In this document: positions 15,956 to 24,322 of the stretch, one piece after another
Position numbering within the stretch: position 1 is the stretch's first letter
Layout: every line of letters begins with the position of its first letter
NCBI RefSeq assembly: GCF_001712755.1
Contig: NZ_MDKC01000032.1
Span: forward strand, 1 to 64,000
Reading direction: 5' to 3'
Source: Gottfriedia luciferensis
GTDB lineage: Bacteria > Bacillota > Bacilli > Bacillales > Bacillaceae_G
Length of the DNA: 64,000 nt
Position numbers and translations under genes: made by a program
The notes under the pieces: model-generated
What the model was told of the DNA's origin: nothing
Databases searched by the model: none
Seen by the model: the letters and a program-made list of their open reading frames with translations, nothing else

Positions 15956-16047
15956 GTTATTCCACTAACCTGTCAGTTTGTTTAATAAAAAAACGAGTCA
16001 CTTTTGTGATCATGATATTCAACTAACGCATGCCATAGTTGAATAAG
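15956..16047 (-). repeat. Copy of the composite 3' element
   Basis: GTTATTCCACTAACCTGTCA, A7 tract with GAGTCAC-TTTT-GTGATC, then CAACTAACGCATGCC and ATAGTTGAATAAG. It lies 3' of znuB. Confidence 0.75.
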
Positions 16048-16082
16048 AGAGTATATTTTCTTTTTTATTTTCTATAAAACAA

Positions 16083-16116
16083 TAAACAGAGCATCCTTTA
16101 AAGATTCTCTGTTTCA
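16083..16116 (-). terminator. Terminator of the znu operon
   Basis: AAACAGAG and CTCTGTTT pair on the minus strand, followed by a T-rich stretch. Confidence 0.6.
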
Positions 16117-16134
16117 ATTAATATTTATAAATAA

Positions 16135-16956
16135 CTATCTTGCTCTTCTAATTTGAACAACCATATTTTGAATAATAAAACCTACAATTAGTATGATTAC
16201 TAATACCAAAGTGATTGTAGCACCAGGTGGAGTTCCCAAGGTGTAAGAAGAAGCTAAACCTACAAACATACTACAAATTGCGGTTAATACCGCCAATAAT
16301 AGAACCCATTTAAATCCTTTCGCAATTCTAATCGCGAATGCAGCAGGAAGAACTAGTAATGCGGAAACTAGTAATACTCCAATTGTAGGTATAATTGCTG
16401 AAATGACAACACCTGTTAATACACTAAATGATAAAGATAATAATTTTGTATTCACACCACTTGTATAAGCCGTATCTTCATCAAAAGTCATTAAAAATAA
16501 TGGTCTTTTTAGCAAAAAGAAATAGAATAATACTCCTATTGTCACGCCAATCATCAAATAGACTTGTTGCTGAGTAACCGTGACAATTGATCCAAATAAG
16601 TATTGTTCTACATTCGTTGTTATCCCTCCTGCACTTATACTCATTAAAAAGAGAGCAAGAGACAACCCTGCTGCCATAAGTATTGCAATCGATACCTCTG
16701 AGTAAGAAAGATAAGCTCTTCTCATATATTCTATTGCAATTGCTCCTATGATCACTACTAATATACTAGATAAAGTTAAATCAGCATGAATAAAAAAACC
16801 AATTGCTACACCAGCAAGTGAAATATGAGATAGTGTATCTGCCATTAAAGCTTGTCTTCTTAATACTAAAAATACACCTAATATTGGTGCAATTACCGCG
16901 ATTAATCCACCAACCCAAAATGCCCGTTGCATGAATTCAAGGTTAAGCATCTCCAT
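16135..16956 (-). CDS. znuB: Zinc ABC transporter permease
   Basis: A 273-residue ABC-3 type permease with about eight membrane helices. The N-terminal segment [22 protein letters not shown] and the [12 protein letters not shown] motif are typical of zinc and manganese uptake permeases. It forms the membrane channel of the ZnuABC importer. The gene overlaps the end of znuC by 55 bases, as in other bacilli, which suggests translational coupling. Zinc specificity follows from the Zur-like operators upstream of znuA. Confidence 0.92.
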   Translation of the reverse strand: MEMLNLEFMQRAFWVGGLIAVIAPILGVFLVLRRQALMADTLSHISLAGVAIGFFIHADLTLSSILVVIIGAIAIEYMRRAYLSYSEVSIAILMAAGLSLALFLMSISAGGITTNVEQYLFGSIVTVTQQQVYLMIGVTIGVLFYFFLLKRPLFLMTFDEDTAYTSGVNTKLLSLSFSVLTGVVISAIIPTIGVLLVSALLVLPAAFAIRIAKGFKWVLLLAVLTAICSMFVGLASSYTLGTPPGATITLVLVIILIVGFIIQNMVVQIRRAR

Positions 16957-17609
16957 ACGCCATGTTCTCCTTTCTCTAGATGTATTATTTTATCAAGATA
17001 TTGTTCAACTTCCTCTTTTTCATGAGTCACCATTACGACTGTTCGATTGTGTCTTTTAACTAAATGATTTAAAAATTGATAAAAGCTTACTCTACTTTCT
17101 TTGTCCATACCAGTCGAAGGTTCATCTAGTACTAATAAATTTGGTTCAGAAGCTAATGCACGTGCAATACAGATTTTTTGCTTTTGTCCTCCTGATAATG
17201 ATCCTATCTTATGATAACGAAAATGCCACATACCGACCATTTCTAATGCATTTTCGATTATTTCAATATCTGTTTTATCTATTTTTTCGAACCATTTTTT
17301 TTGATTAAATCTACCTGATTTCACCAGTTCAATTACAGTACTTGGAAACCCAATATTAAATGACGCGATTTGTTGTGGCACATACCCAATGTTTATCTTT
17401 TCATTATTTGCATCTTTATTATTAATTTGAATTTCACCACTCCAAGGTTTTAATAAACCGAGCATTAATTTTAAAAGTGTCGATTTAGAAGCACCATTTT
17501 GACCTGTAATCCCAACAAATTCACCTTGGTTTATTTCAAAACTTACATTATCTATTACGGATGTATGATGGTAACCAAATTTAACATTATTAAATTGAAC
17601 TAAACTCAT
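16902..17609 (-). CDS. znuC: Zinc ABC transporter ATP-binding protein
   Basis: ABC ATPase powering zinc import. Walker A is GQNGASKST, with Ser in place of the usual second Gly, as in B. subtilis ZnuC. Then come a Q-loop (YVPQQ), signature [15 protein letters not shown], Walker [13 protein letters not shown] and switch His in VMVTHE. The frame opens at 17648, but AAAGGAAAC upstream of the ATG at 17609 fits [15 protein letters not shown]. The C-terminal CLTLNSC is also typical. It follows znuA after a terminator-like hairpin. Confidence 0.93.
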   Translation of the reverse strand: MSLVQFNNVKFGYHHTSVIDNVSFEINQGEFVGITGQNGASKSTLLKLMLGLLKPWSGEIQINNKDANNEKINIGYVPQQIASFNIGFPSTVIELVKSGRFNQKKWFEKIDKTDIEIIENALEMVGMWHFRYHKIGSLSGGQKQKICIARALASEPNLLVLDEPSTGMDKESRVSFYQFLNHLVKRHNRTVVMVTHEKEEVEQYLDKIIHLEKGEHGVWRCLTLNSCNGHFGLVD

Positions 17610-17635
17610 CTTTTTGTTTCCTTTCTTAATTAAAT

Positions 17636-17667
17636 AAAAGCGTGACACATAGAAAGAACACGCTTTT
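17636..17667 (-). terminator. Hairpin between znuA and znuC, possible attenuator
   Basis: On the minus strand AAAAGCGTG pairs with CACGCTTTT, followed by ATTTAATT. Placed between the binding-protein gene and the ATPase gene, it could cause partial termination so that ZnuA is made in excess. Confidence 0.6.
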
Positions 17668-17677
17668 ACTTGAATTA

Positions 17678-18634
17678 CTATTTATTTTCTAATACCTTTT
17701 TTAGTATTTTTAGATTATTTTCCATAACGCTTATATAATCAATTCCTTGTTTCTGTTCTTCTTCGCTTAAACCTTCAAGTGTATTTAAGACTGCCGTTTT
17801 TGCTCCAATTTCATTTGCTAGAGTTTTCGCTACTTTTGGAGAAGCAACTTCCTCGAAGAATATTGTATTAATATCATGATTTTTTGCAAATTGTTTAAGT
17901 TCAGCCATTCTTGATGGACTTGGTTCATTCGATGGAGATAAACCAGCAATTGGAACTTGAACTAAGCCATATTGCTTTGTTAAGTATCCAAAAGCTGCAT
18001 GTTGCGTAATAATTTCTTTATTTTTCATATTCATTAATGTTGTTCGATATTGATGATCAAGTACTTGTAACTTCTTAACATAGTCATCGCTATTTTTCTT
18101 ATATTCCTCTGTATGTGCTGGATCAATGTTAATAAGAGCTTTTGTTATATTTTGAACTTCCTTCTGAGCTAATACCGGACTTAACCATACATGTGGATCC
18201 ATTTGTTCTGTATTATTGTTTGTACTTTGCTCATCTTCATTTTCTTGTCCTTCTATCAGAGATATTCCACTACTTGCTTCAATAAATGAAGACCTTTTGT
18301 TGCTTAAACTTTTTTCAATGTTTGGAACCCAAGTTTCCATATATGGACTATTATAGATAAATAAATCAGCATTCTGAATTTCTCCAACATCTTTTGGTGT
18401 TGGTTCCCATTCGTGTGGTTCAATTGATGATGGAATTAATAGTTTAATATCAGCATTATCTTTTGCAACATTTTTGGTAAATTCATAAACAGGATAAAAA
18501 GTAGTTACTATTTTTATTTTTTTAGATTTATTTTCAGATTTATTAGAGGTAGAAATGGATTTAGATGAACAGCCCGCTAATAAAAAGAGAGATATACTAA
18601 TTGTTAATAATGGTTTTAAGTTTATATTTTTCAT
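17678..18634 (-). CDS. znuA: Zinc-binding lipoprotein of the Znu importer
   Basis: A 318-residue cluster 9 solute-binding protein that captures zinc outside the cell and passes it to ZnuB. A lipoprotein signal ends at LLAGC (Cys22). The metal ligands of the family are present: His74 (EPHEWEP), His148 (DPHVW), His212 (TQHAAFGY) and an acidic residue near 261. An acidic Asn/Glu-rich insert (131-145) takes the place of the His-rich loop. It is the first gene of znuACB. A perfect Zur-like operator lies about 80 bases upstream. The ATG has only a weak ribosome site. Confidence 0.94.
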   Translation of the reverse strand: MKNINLKPLLTISISLFLLAGCSSKSISTSNKSENKSKKIKIVTTFYPVYEFTKNVAKDNADIKLLIPSSIEPHEWEPTPKDVGEIQNADLFIYNSPYMETWVPNIEKSLSNKRSSFIEASSGISLIEGQENEDEQSTNNNTEQMDPHVWLSPVLAQKEVQNITKALINIDPAHTEEYKKNSDDYVKKLQVLDHQYRTTLMNMKNKEIITQHAAFGYLTKQYGLVQVPIAGLSPSNEPSPSRMAELKQFAKNHDINTIFFEEVASPKVAKTLANEIGAKTAVLNTLEGLSEEEQKQGIDYISVMENNLKILKKVLENK

Positions 18635-18714
18635 ATCACTAAACAGTAAAAATCTATATTTTACTATTTGTGCACCGCCCTTCTAGCTAATTTTTTAACT
18701 TATTTCATGTTATT

Positions 18715-18734
18715 AAACGTAATAATTACGATTT
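18715..18734 (-). promoter_or_regulatory. Zur-box operator upstream of znuA
   Basis: AAACGTAATAATTACGATTT matches the Bacillus Zur box (ATCGTAATnATTACGAT) at almost every position. It implies repression of znuACB when zinc is plentiful. Confidence 0.85.
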
Positions 18735-18790
18735 ACTAAGTAAAAATAGATACTCACCTAAAACTAAGCAAGTATAGTACGCTTAATATT

Positions 18791-18811
18791 AAAACGAAAC
18801 AATTACGTTTT
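18791..18811 (-). promoter_or_regulatory. Second, weaker Zur-like site
   Basis: AAAACGAAACAATTACGTTT(T) agrees with the box at about 17 of 21 positions. The right half is intact and the left half altered. It lies 57 bases upstream of the first box. Confidence 0.5.
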
Positions 18812-18846
18812 CAATGTTTTTCTGATTAAAAATAAGTTAAACTTTC

Positions 18847-19596
18847 CTAATCAAAATAAACATATGGATCTTTTAGTGGTTTTATTTCTGCTATTTTATC
18901 CAACTGAATAACAGGTTGATAATATTTTCCGACCTTCACTTTGTGAATTGTACCAGTTACGTTTACCCACTGATCATTTTTAAATCCTGAAACCTCTTTT
19001 CCCTCAACCATCAACCCAAACACTTGAGCATCAGCTACGCAACAGGTAATAACGAAACGCGATACATAAATCTGATTATTTCTTGTTTCCTTATCACGAT
19101 ATACAAAACCATTAAAAGATATTTTTTTACCTACATATTTTTCTACACTATCCTGTACATCTGAAATAATATGTCCATACATCGAATCATCAACTTTTAT
19201 AAATTTTGAATCATCATTTTTTAAAATTATTTTTTTAGCTTGTTTTTTTACTATATTTTCGCTATTAGAAATACTTCTTTTTGAAGCAATACTTGCTCCA
19301 AGTACGTTTGTTGAAAATAAACTACTTGTTATAACTGGAATACTTATTAAAATTACTAAACTTAAAGTCCTATTTTTTTGATTCGAACAACAATTACATG
19401 ACGTATGATGTTCTTTTAGCAATTCAAAGAAGTGAATTAATCCAATAATTATACAAGCAATTAGTGTAATGATCGTGAATTTCACCATCTTTGGTGCAAT
19501 GAAATATTGAATATCTCCTGAAACTAAAAGCTTCAAAAGCATTAAAACAATTCCGAAGAAAAATACTGAGCGTAATCGATTTTGAAAAGAAGACAT
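18847..19596 (-). CDS. TIGR03943 family (YcgQ-like) membrane protein
   Basis: 249 residues. Two or three N-terminal membrane helices are followed by a Cys/His cluster (HHTSCNCC, about 66-73), another helix, and a soluble C-terminal domain with YVSRFVITCCVADAQVFGLM, the family signature. Members are co-encoded with DUF318 permeases, as here (nine bases separate them), and the pair recurs in zinc- or Zur-linked loci. A role in metal or nucleobase-zinc handling is inferred from this context. The activity is not known. Confidence 0.85.
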   Translation of the reverse strand: MSSFQNRLRSVFFFGIVLMLLKLLVSGDIQYFIAPKMVKFTIITLIACIIIGLIHFFELLKEHHTSCNCCSNQKNRTLSLVILISIPVITSSLFSTNVLGASIASKRSISNSENIVKKQAKKIILKNDDSKFIKVDDSMYGHIISDVQDSVEKYVGKKISFNGFVYRDKETRNNQIYVSRFVITCCVADAQVFGLMVEGKEVSGFKNDQWVNVTGTIHKVKVGKYYQPVIQLDKIAEIKPLKDPYVYFD

Positions 19597-19605
19597 TTAT
19601 TCACC

Positions 19606-20610
19606 TCACCAGTATAAATTCCAAATCGACGTCACTATAAATACGACACTTGCAGTTAAGAAAATATAAAAAAATACAAATCTCTTCTTGAAATATGCAA
19701 ACATCATAAATGTATTTTTCAAATCAATCATAGCTCCAAATATTAAGAAAGCTAAAATAGATTTCACATGAAATGTGCTTGAAAAAGATGCAGCAATAAA
19801 TGCATCCGACCCTGAACATAAAGATAAGAAATATCCTAATCCCATCATTACAAAGCTTGAGAGATTCGAATGATCTGCAAGATGTATTAACAAACTACGA
19901 TCAAGAAATGTTTGAAATACACTTGTGACTAATCCTCCAATGATTAAAAATTTGCAAGTTGAGAAAAATTCACTACTAATGTGAGAAATTACTTCACTTA
20001 TTCGACTTGTTTTTGAATGAATATGGTGAACATGATTATGGTTCTCTTTCTTTTCTAAAGTTTCTAATAGTACATTTTTATTTCGATAAAATAATAAAGT
20101 GAAAAAACCGATGAGTAGAACGACTATAAATGCTAAGCCTAGCCTTAAAAATGCCATTTGAGAATTCGATTGAAATGCATAGTAGGTTGAAGTAAATACA
20201 ATTGGATTTATGATTGGTACACTACTAAGAAAAACAATCCCAATGTACGCTGGCATTCCTTTTTTTATCAAAGATCTGACAATTGGTACAATACCACATT
20301 CACATACTGGCATGATCATTCCAATGAAAGCAACTGGAATAAATGCCAAAAATGCATTTTTAGGAAGAATTTTACTAATCGTCTCTGGTTTTACAAATAC
20401 ATGAATAATTGAAGAAACAATGATTCCAATTAATACAAATGGAAGAGCTTCTAAAAACAAACTTATAAATATTGTGTTCATATTTAATAGTTCTTTAGGT
20501 ACTTTATGAAATAAAGACGATAAATTGGTAAAATCAATAAATACATAACAAAATAAATAACTAAATAGAACAAATAAAATTAATACTTCTTGTCCAACTT
20601 TCCGTACCAT
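19606..20610 (-). CDS. DUF318/ArsP-type permease (YcgR-like)
   Basis: 334 residues, about eight membrane helices. The two family motifs are visible: PVCECGIVPIVRSLIKKG (near 101) and LGYFLSLCSGSDAFIAASF (near 257). A His-rich loop (NHNHVHHIH, about 190-198) lies between the two halves and could bind metal. The gene precedes the TIGR03943 gene with which it presumably forms a complex. AGGTGAT lies before the ATG. The substrate is unknown, and zinc is suggested by the flanking Zur-type genes and the His loop. Confidence 0.85.
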   Translation of the reverse strand: MVRKVGQEVLILFVLFSYLFCYVFIDFTNLSSLFHKVPKELLNMNTIFISLFLEALPFVLIGIIVSSIIHVFVKPETISKILPKNAFLAFIPVAFIGMIMPVCECGIVPIVRSLIKKGMPAYIGIVFLSSVPIINPIVFTSTYYAFQSNSQMAFLRLGLAFIVVLLIGFFTLLFYRNKNVLLETLEKKENHNHVHHIHSKTSRISEVISHISSEFFSTCKFLIIGGLVTSVFQTFLDRSLLIHLADHSNLSSFVMMGLGYFLSLCSGSDAFIAASFSSTFHVKSILAFLIFGAMIDLKNTFMMFAYFKKRFVFFYIFLTASVVFIVTSIWNLYW

Positions 20611-20748
20611 ACATCACCTCAAATAATTTTTTATAGTGAACTATATTCTATACGAAACCGACATATGCTCGTCCAACCATTAAAAATCAATAAGTTTTAT
20701 CTAAAGAAAACTTATTTTTATAAATCAAATTGTAGGTTCATATGATGT

Positions 20749-21927
20749 TTAAGCTTGGACAAATGCAGGAATTGGATCATTAAATTCATTCCAATTTGTT
20801 TTCATTTCTAATTCTGTTAACAGACATATATCAAGTGACTTCTCAATCTCTAATTGATTCATATCAATTCCAATTAGAACTAGTTCAGTCATTCGATCAC
20901 CAAAATTATCATCCCATTTATTGTCTAATAATGGATCTTCTCTACGCATTTCGTCTTGTTCTGCTTTTGGTAATGTTGCAATCCATTCACCAGCTCCTTG
21001 AATTGTTATCGTAGAACCAGCTTGTGAAAGCATTCCTACCATATCATTTCTTGTTGCTACCCAAAAGAAGCCCTTCGCACGAACAACGTCAACTGACCAA
21101 TTCTCTAGCCAAGAAAATAAACGTTCTGGATGAAAAGGTTTTTTTCGACGGTAAACAAATGAACTTATTCCAAATTCCTCTGATTCTGGTTTGTGTTCTT
21201 CATTTAATTCTTTAATCCAGCCTGCTGCTTGGCTAGCTTTATCAAAGTCAAATAGATGTGTATTTAATACAGATTTCAAATCGACATTCGAAAATGTAGC
21301 AGGAATAATTTTTGCCTGTGCATTAATTTTCTTAAGAAAGGCAGTTAATTCTTTTACATCATGTTCTTCTAATAGGTCAATTTTATTTAAAATAATAACA
21401 TCTGCAAATTCAACTTGTTCAAGAAGTAAATCTGCAATTTCACGAATATCTGTTTCATCAGTTCCTTGTTTACGATCCAATAATGTTTCCCCTGAAGAAT
21501 AGTCCTCCCAAAAACGATTTGCATCTACAACTGTCACCATTGTATCTAAACGAGTTTTTTTAGTTAAATCAATCCCTAGCTCGTCATCCACATAAGTGAA
21601 CGTTTGTGCAACTGGTATTGGTTCACTGATACCCGAAGACTCAATTACTATGTAATCAATTCCTCCAATATCTACTAATCTTTCAACTTCTTTCATCAAG
21701 TCATCCCTTAAGGTACAACAAATGCATCCATTTTGCATTTCCACTAACTTTTCTTCTGTACGTGAAAATCCACCATTTTTTACAAGTTTGGCATCTACAT
21801 TTATTTCACTCATGTCATTTACAATCACAGCAACTTTTAACCCTTCTCGATTGGTCAAAATATGATTTAATAATGTAGTCTTTCCTGATCCTAAAAATCC
21901 GCTTAAAACAGTAATTGGCACCTTCAT
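20749..21927 (-). CDS. zagA: CobW/COG0523 zinc metallochaperone GTPase, ZagA type
   Basis: 392 residues. GTPase motifs: Walker [10 protein letters not shown] (10-18), the zinc-binding GCICC (67-71), switch ESSGISEP, and the base-recognition motif NKID. The C-terminal CobW_C domain follows ([14 protein letters not shown]). In B. subtilis the ZagA (YciC) GTPase delivers zinc to essential enzymes during zinc starvation and is repressed by Zur. A perfect Zur box lies 28 bases upstream of this start. The gene heads the block that continues with the permease and TIGR03943 genes. Confidence 0.92.
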   Translation of the reverse strand: MKVPITVLSGFLGSGKTTLLNHILTNREGLKVAVIVNDMSEINVDAKLVKNGGFSRTEEKLVEMQNGCICCTLRDDLMKEVERLVDIGGIDYIVIESSGISEPIPVAQTFTYVDDELGIDLTKKTRLDTMVTVVDANRFWEDYSSGETLLDRKQGTDETDIREIADLLLEQVEFADVIILNKIDLLEEHDVKELTAFLKKINAQAKIIPATFSNVDLKSVLNTHLFDFDKASQAAGWIKELNEEHKPESEEFGISSFVYRRKKPFHPERLFSWLENWSVDVVRAKGFFWVATRNDMVGMLSQAGSTITIQGAGEWIATLPKAEQDEMRREDPLLDNKWDDNFGDRMTELVLIGIDMNQLEIEKSLDICLLTELEMKTNWNEFNDPIPAFVQA

Positions 21928-21954
21928 TAAAATTCCTCCTAAATTATGTAAAAT

Positions 21955-21975
21955 AAATCGTAATTATTACGAATT
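21955..21975 (-). promoter_or_regulatory. Zur-box operator upstream of zagA
   Basis: Contains the perfect palindrome TCGTAATTATTACGA with AAA on the left. It overlaps the expected promoter of zagA and matches the box upstream of znuA. Confidence 0.88.
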
Positions 21976-22022
21976 GCATTAACCAACAATCATTATAAAC
22001 CGTATTTATTTCGTTTTGCAAG

Positions 22023-22066
22023 CAAAAAAAGACTACTTCTGTGAATCATGATCTTCTCGATTGGAA
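22023..22066 (-). repeat. Decayed 3' element
   Basis: The A7 tract, GACTACTTCTGTGAATCATG and CGATTGGAAAAG resemble the middle and end of the element at 15956. It lies 3' of the frameshifted gene at 22084-22213. Confidence 0.4.
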
Positions 22067-22083
22067 AAGAATATTAACTGTGT

Positions 22084-22213
22084 CTAAGTTGGTGTGGTGA
22101 TATTTTTAATTGCTTCATGTTTAGTTTTATTAAACAGAATGCCTAATATTGCGAAAAAAACCTCCAAATAAAAACTGTATATATGCACCTGTATCAATAA
22201 TATTTTTAATCAA
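22084..22213 (-). pseudogene. Frameshifted small membrane protein gene
   Basis: TTG start (22213) with GGGAG seven bases upstream opens MIKNIIDTGAYIQFLFGG, then hits a stop in frame. Removing one T from a run of seven gives FFAILGILFNKTKHEAIKNI followed by TTPT and TAG at 22084. The restored protein would be about 42 residues with one membrane helix. Either the gene is decayed or the T-run is mis-called. Confidence 0.5.
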
Positions 22214-22254
22214 AATAGCACTCCCAACATGTATAATTCATCAAAAATTAAAAC

Positions 22255-22349
22255 ATTCTAATGCAACTAAACTGCTATTTTGTTGAATAAAAAAAGCTAA
22301 CTGAATTAGTAGCTGATATTCAACTCAAGAATTCGTTAGTTGAATAAGG
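22255..22349 (-). repeat. Copy of the composite 3' element
   Basis: ATTCTAATGCAACTAAACTG, TTTTGTTGAATAA, A-tract with AGCTAACT...AGTAGCT, then CAACTCAAGAATTCG and TTAGTTGAATAAGG. It lies 11 bases 3' of the DUF2199 gene. Confidence 0.75.
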
Positions 22350-22360
22350 AATTATTCATC

Positions 22361-22873
22361 CTATTCTTCTGAATCACATAATTCTTCTGCGATTTGCTTA
22401 ATCCGTACTATTGATATTCCTTCTTTTTGTTCTACTGCTAATGGGTGTTTAGTTGGCTCTAATTCAATAACAGGACACAACCCAACTGTCCTTGTGTGTA
22501 CCATAGTTTTTAAATTTATTGTGTCTGGATAACAGGGAATATCGGTCGATAACCAACCAAACATAGGATCTAATTTTTTTTCTCTTTCAGGATCTTCCCA
22601 AAAATCATTTGTTTTATCGAAGTTCTCTTCGCTTAATGATACCCATACATCCCAAATAAATTTTTGATTTGTATCGATAACAGGAATTTCAATATTACCA
22701 CGAATAAAAAAATACTTATCATCAATAATACATAAATCATCGTTCATCTCGACACGACTTTCTTGTTCATCAACTGGAATATCAAAAAAATAGTCAGGAA
22801 CTGCACTTCCGTAACTCATCGGTAACTCGTCATGATATTTACCACAACTCTTACATATAAAACCATTGTTCAT
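22361..22873 (-). CDS. DUF2199 domain protein
   Basis: 170 residues. The zinc-finger-like start CKSCGKYHDELPMSYG and the core FIRGNIEIPVIDTNQKFIWDVWVSLSEENF are typical of DUF2199, as is the FGWLSTDIPCYPDTINLK segment. The function is unknown, and members are small cytosolic proteins sometimes grouped with immunity-type proteins. GGGGGC precedes the ATG. It stands alone with its own 3' element. Confidence 0.85.
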   Translation of the reverse strand: MNNGFICKSCGKYHDELPMSYGSAVPDYFFDIPVDEQESRVEMNDDLCIIDDKYFFIRGNIEIPVIDTNQKFIWDVWVSLSEENFDKTNDFWEDPEREKKLDPMFGWLSTDIPCYPDTINLKTMVHTRTVGLCPVIELEPTKHPLAVEQKEGISIVRIKQIAEELCDSEE

Positions 22874-22946
22874 TCGATTGCCCCCAAATACTTTTTGACT
22901 AATTTAATAGTAAACTAACTTTTATCATTGATGAAGTAGAGAATCA

Positions 22947-23103
22947 CTTTTGCAACTAACATGCCATTTAGCTCAATAAAAAAAATCGACTTTTATGTCG
23001 ATCTTGTTGTTTAACTAAAGCATGCGTTAGCTAACCATGAATCTATGATTCACAACAGTGAATGAAAGTTACAATCGTTCTTTCATGCTAGTTTTCTTAT
23101 TGG
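22947..23103 (-). repeat. Composite 3' element with second module
   Basis: CTTTTGCAACTAACATGCCA, A8 tract with ATCGACTTTTATGTCGAT, CTAAAGC/GCGTTAG, then the second module (CTAACCATGAATCTATGATTC, ACAACAGTGAATG) and a decayed end CATGCTAGTTTTCTTATTGG. It lies about 45 bases 3' of gerC. Confidence 0.75.
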
Positions 23104-23146
23104 GTTTTCATTAAATGGAAAAATGTCATCAAATTAATTAGCTTAA

Positions 23147-24322
23147 TTACGGTTCTTTTGAGAATGGCTTCTGTAAATTGGTGGACTTCCATTGACCGCT
23201 TGTCATAATTTGCACCTTCACCTCAACATCTAAGGATGACGGCGAAAGTGGGATTACTCCGTTCTTTTCAAATTTTTTCCAGTCTTTTACATCATTTCGA
23301 TAAAGTATTTGTGAAAGCTGATAAACATCAATTCCTTTATTAATCCCGTTTTTGTAGGTTTCTTCAATTTCCTTTTTCAAGGTTTTTTCAGCTATTTGTT
23401 TTACGGTTTTCATAGGCAAATATTTTACAATCTGAAAAATATCTCCTTCTATGCCAATCTTCATTCGAAAATGCGGTTTGTGGTTCTTTATATACGCTAC
23501 TGTTTGGATATTTGGTTTTTTCATTACCATTTCGGTAACGGGCTCCCCATCTTGTTTTAATAGTATCGGTGCTCGGGTGAAAGTCTTGCCCATCCATTTT
23601 AAACCTGATAAGTCTTTCTCAGACAAATACCCTTTGTAGCTCTTTGAAGCTACAAAAGCCGACCCACTATATTTTAATAAAGGGAAATCATTTTTGTTTG
23701 ATTTCCATTTTTTTTTTGAAATCGATAAGAATGGGATTTGTGTGGTCATCGCAGGCTCATAAAAATAAGCCCGAAATTTGTAAAAGATCAAAGGACTAAA
23801 AAGAGAATAGTTTTTTGTCATTTCATTTGGGATATCCCTTAGTGTATAAAGGGGTGAAAGATTTAAGATTGTTCCAGTTGCCAAAACATCCTCAATTGGT
23901 TCCTTCGTTCCAAATACCCACATCGTATTCCTAAACTGAAAGAAACGAGCAAAGAATTCATCAATTTGTCGAATATCTCCATTTTTTAATACATTCTCAG
24001 AGAATACGACTGTATTTATGTGCTCCCAAGATACCCTTTGTTGAGTCGTTTTATAAAAATCGAACGCTGAATGGTCTAAAATCTCCCCTTTTCCTTTTCC
24101 AATAAAAATTGGCTGTGGTGTTCGCATAGTCGTTTCTTGTTTTGCAAAAGTGGAAAAATTGATAAATTGAGGATAGAGCACGTATTGATTATTTTTAAAG
24201 TCAACTCCTAAGGAATTCATGTACCAAACATGCTCTACTTCTCTTGTGTCCCAACAGCCGGTTAACAGAAAAATAGATGGAAATAGTATAAGTAGTTTTT
24301 TTTGAAAAAAATTTTTCCTCAT
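23147..24322 (-). CDS. gerC: Ger(x)C family spore germination lipoprotein
   Basis: C subunit of a GerA-type nutrient receptor in the spore inner membrane. A lipoprotein signal ends at LLTGC (Cys23), followed at once by the family start WDTREVEHVWYMNSLGVDF. The 391-residue length is usual, with the C-terminal domain ending in the QLSQILYRNDVKDWKKF motif. The ATG overlaps the gerA stop by four bases, so the two are translationally coupled. Last gene of the operon, followed by a 3' element. Confidence 0.93.
   Translation of the reverse strand: MRKNFFQKKLLILFPSIFLLTGCWDTREVEHVWYMNSLGVDFKNNQYVLYPQFINFSTFAKQETTMRTPQPIFIGKGKGEILDHSAFDFYKTTQQRVSWEHINTVVFSENVLKNGDIRQIDEFFARFFQFRNTMWVFGTKEPIEDVLATGTILNLSPLYTLRDIPNEMTKNYSLFSPLIFYKFRAYFYEPAMTTQIPFLSISKKKWKSNKNDFPLLKYSGSAFVASKSYKGYLSEKDLSGLKWMGKTFTRAPILLKQDGEPVTEMVMKKPNIQTVAYIKNHKPHFRMKIGIEGDIFQIVKYLPMKTVKQIAEKTLKKEIEETYKNGINKGIDVYQLSQILYRNDVKDWKKFEKNGVIPLSPSSLDVEVKVQIMTSGQWKSTNLQKPFSKEP

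Noticed and set aside
16902-17609. Walker A change GASKST in ZnuC as a defect
   Set aside because: The same Ser occurs in the functional B. subtilis ZnuC, so it is a family trait.
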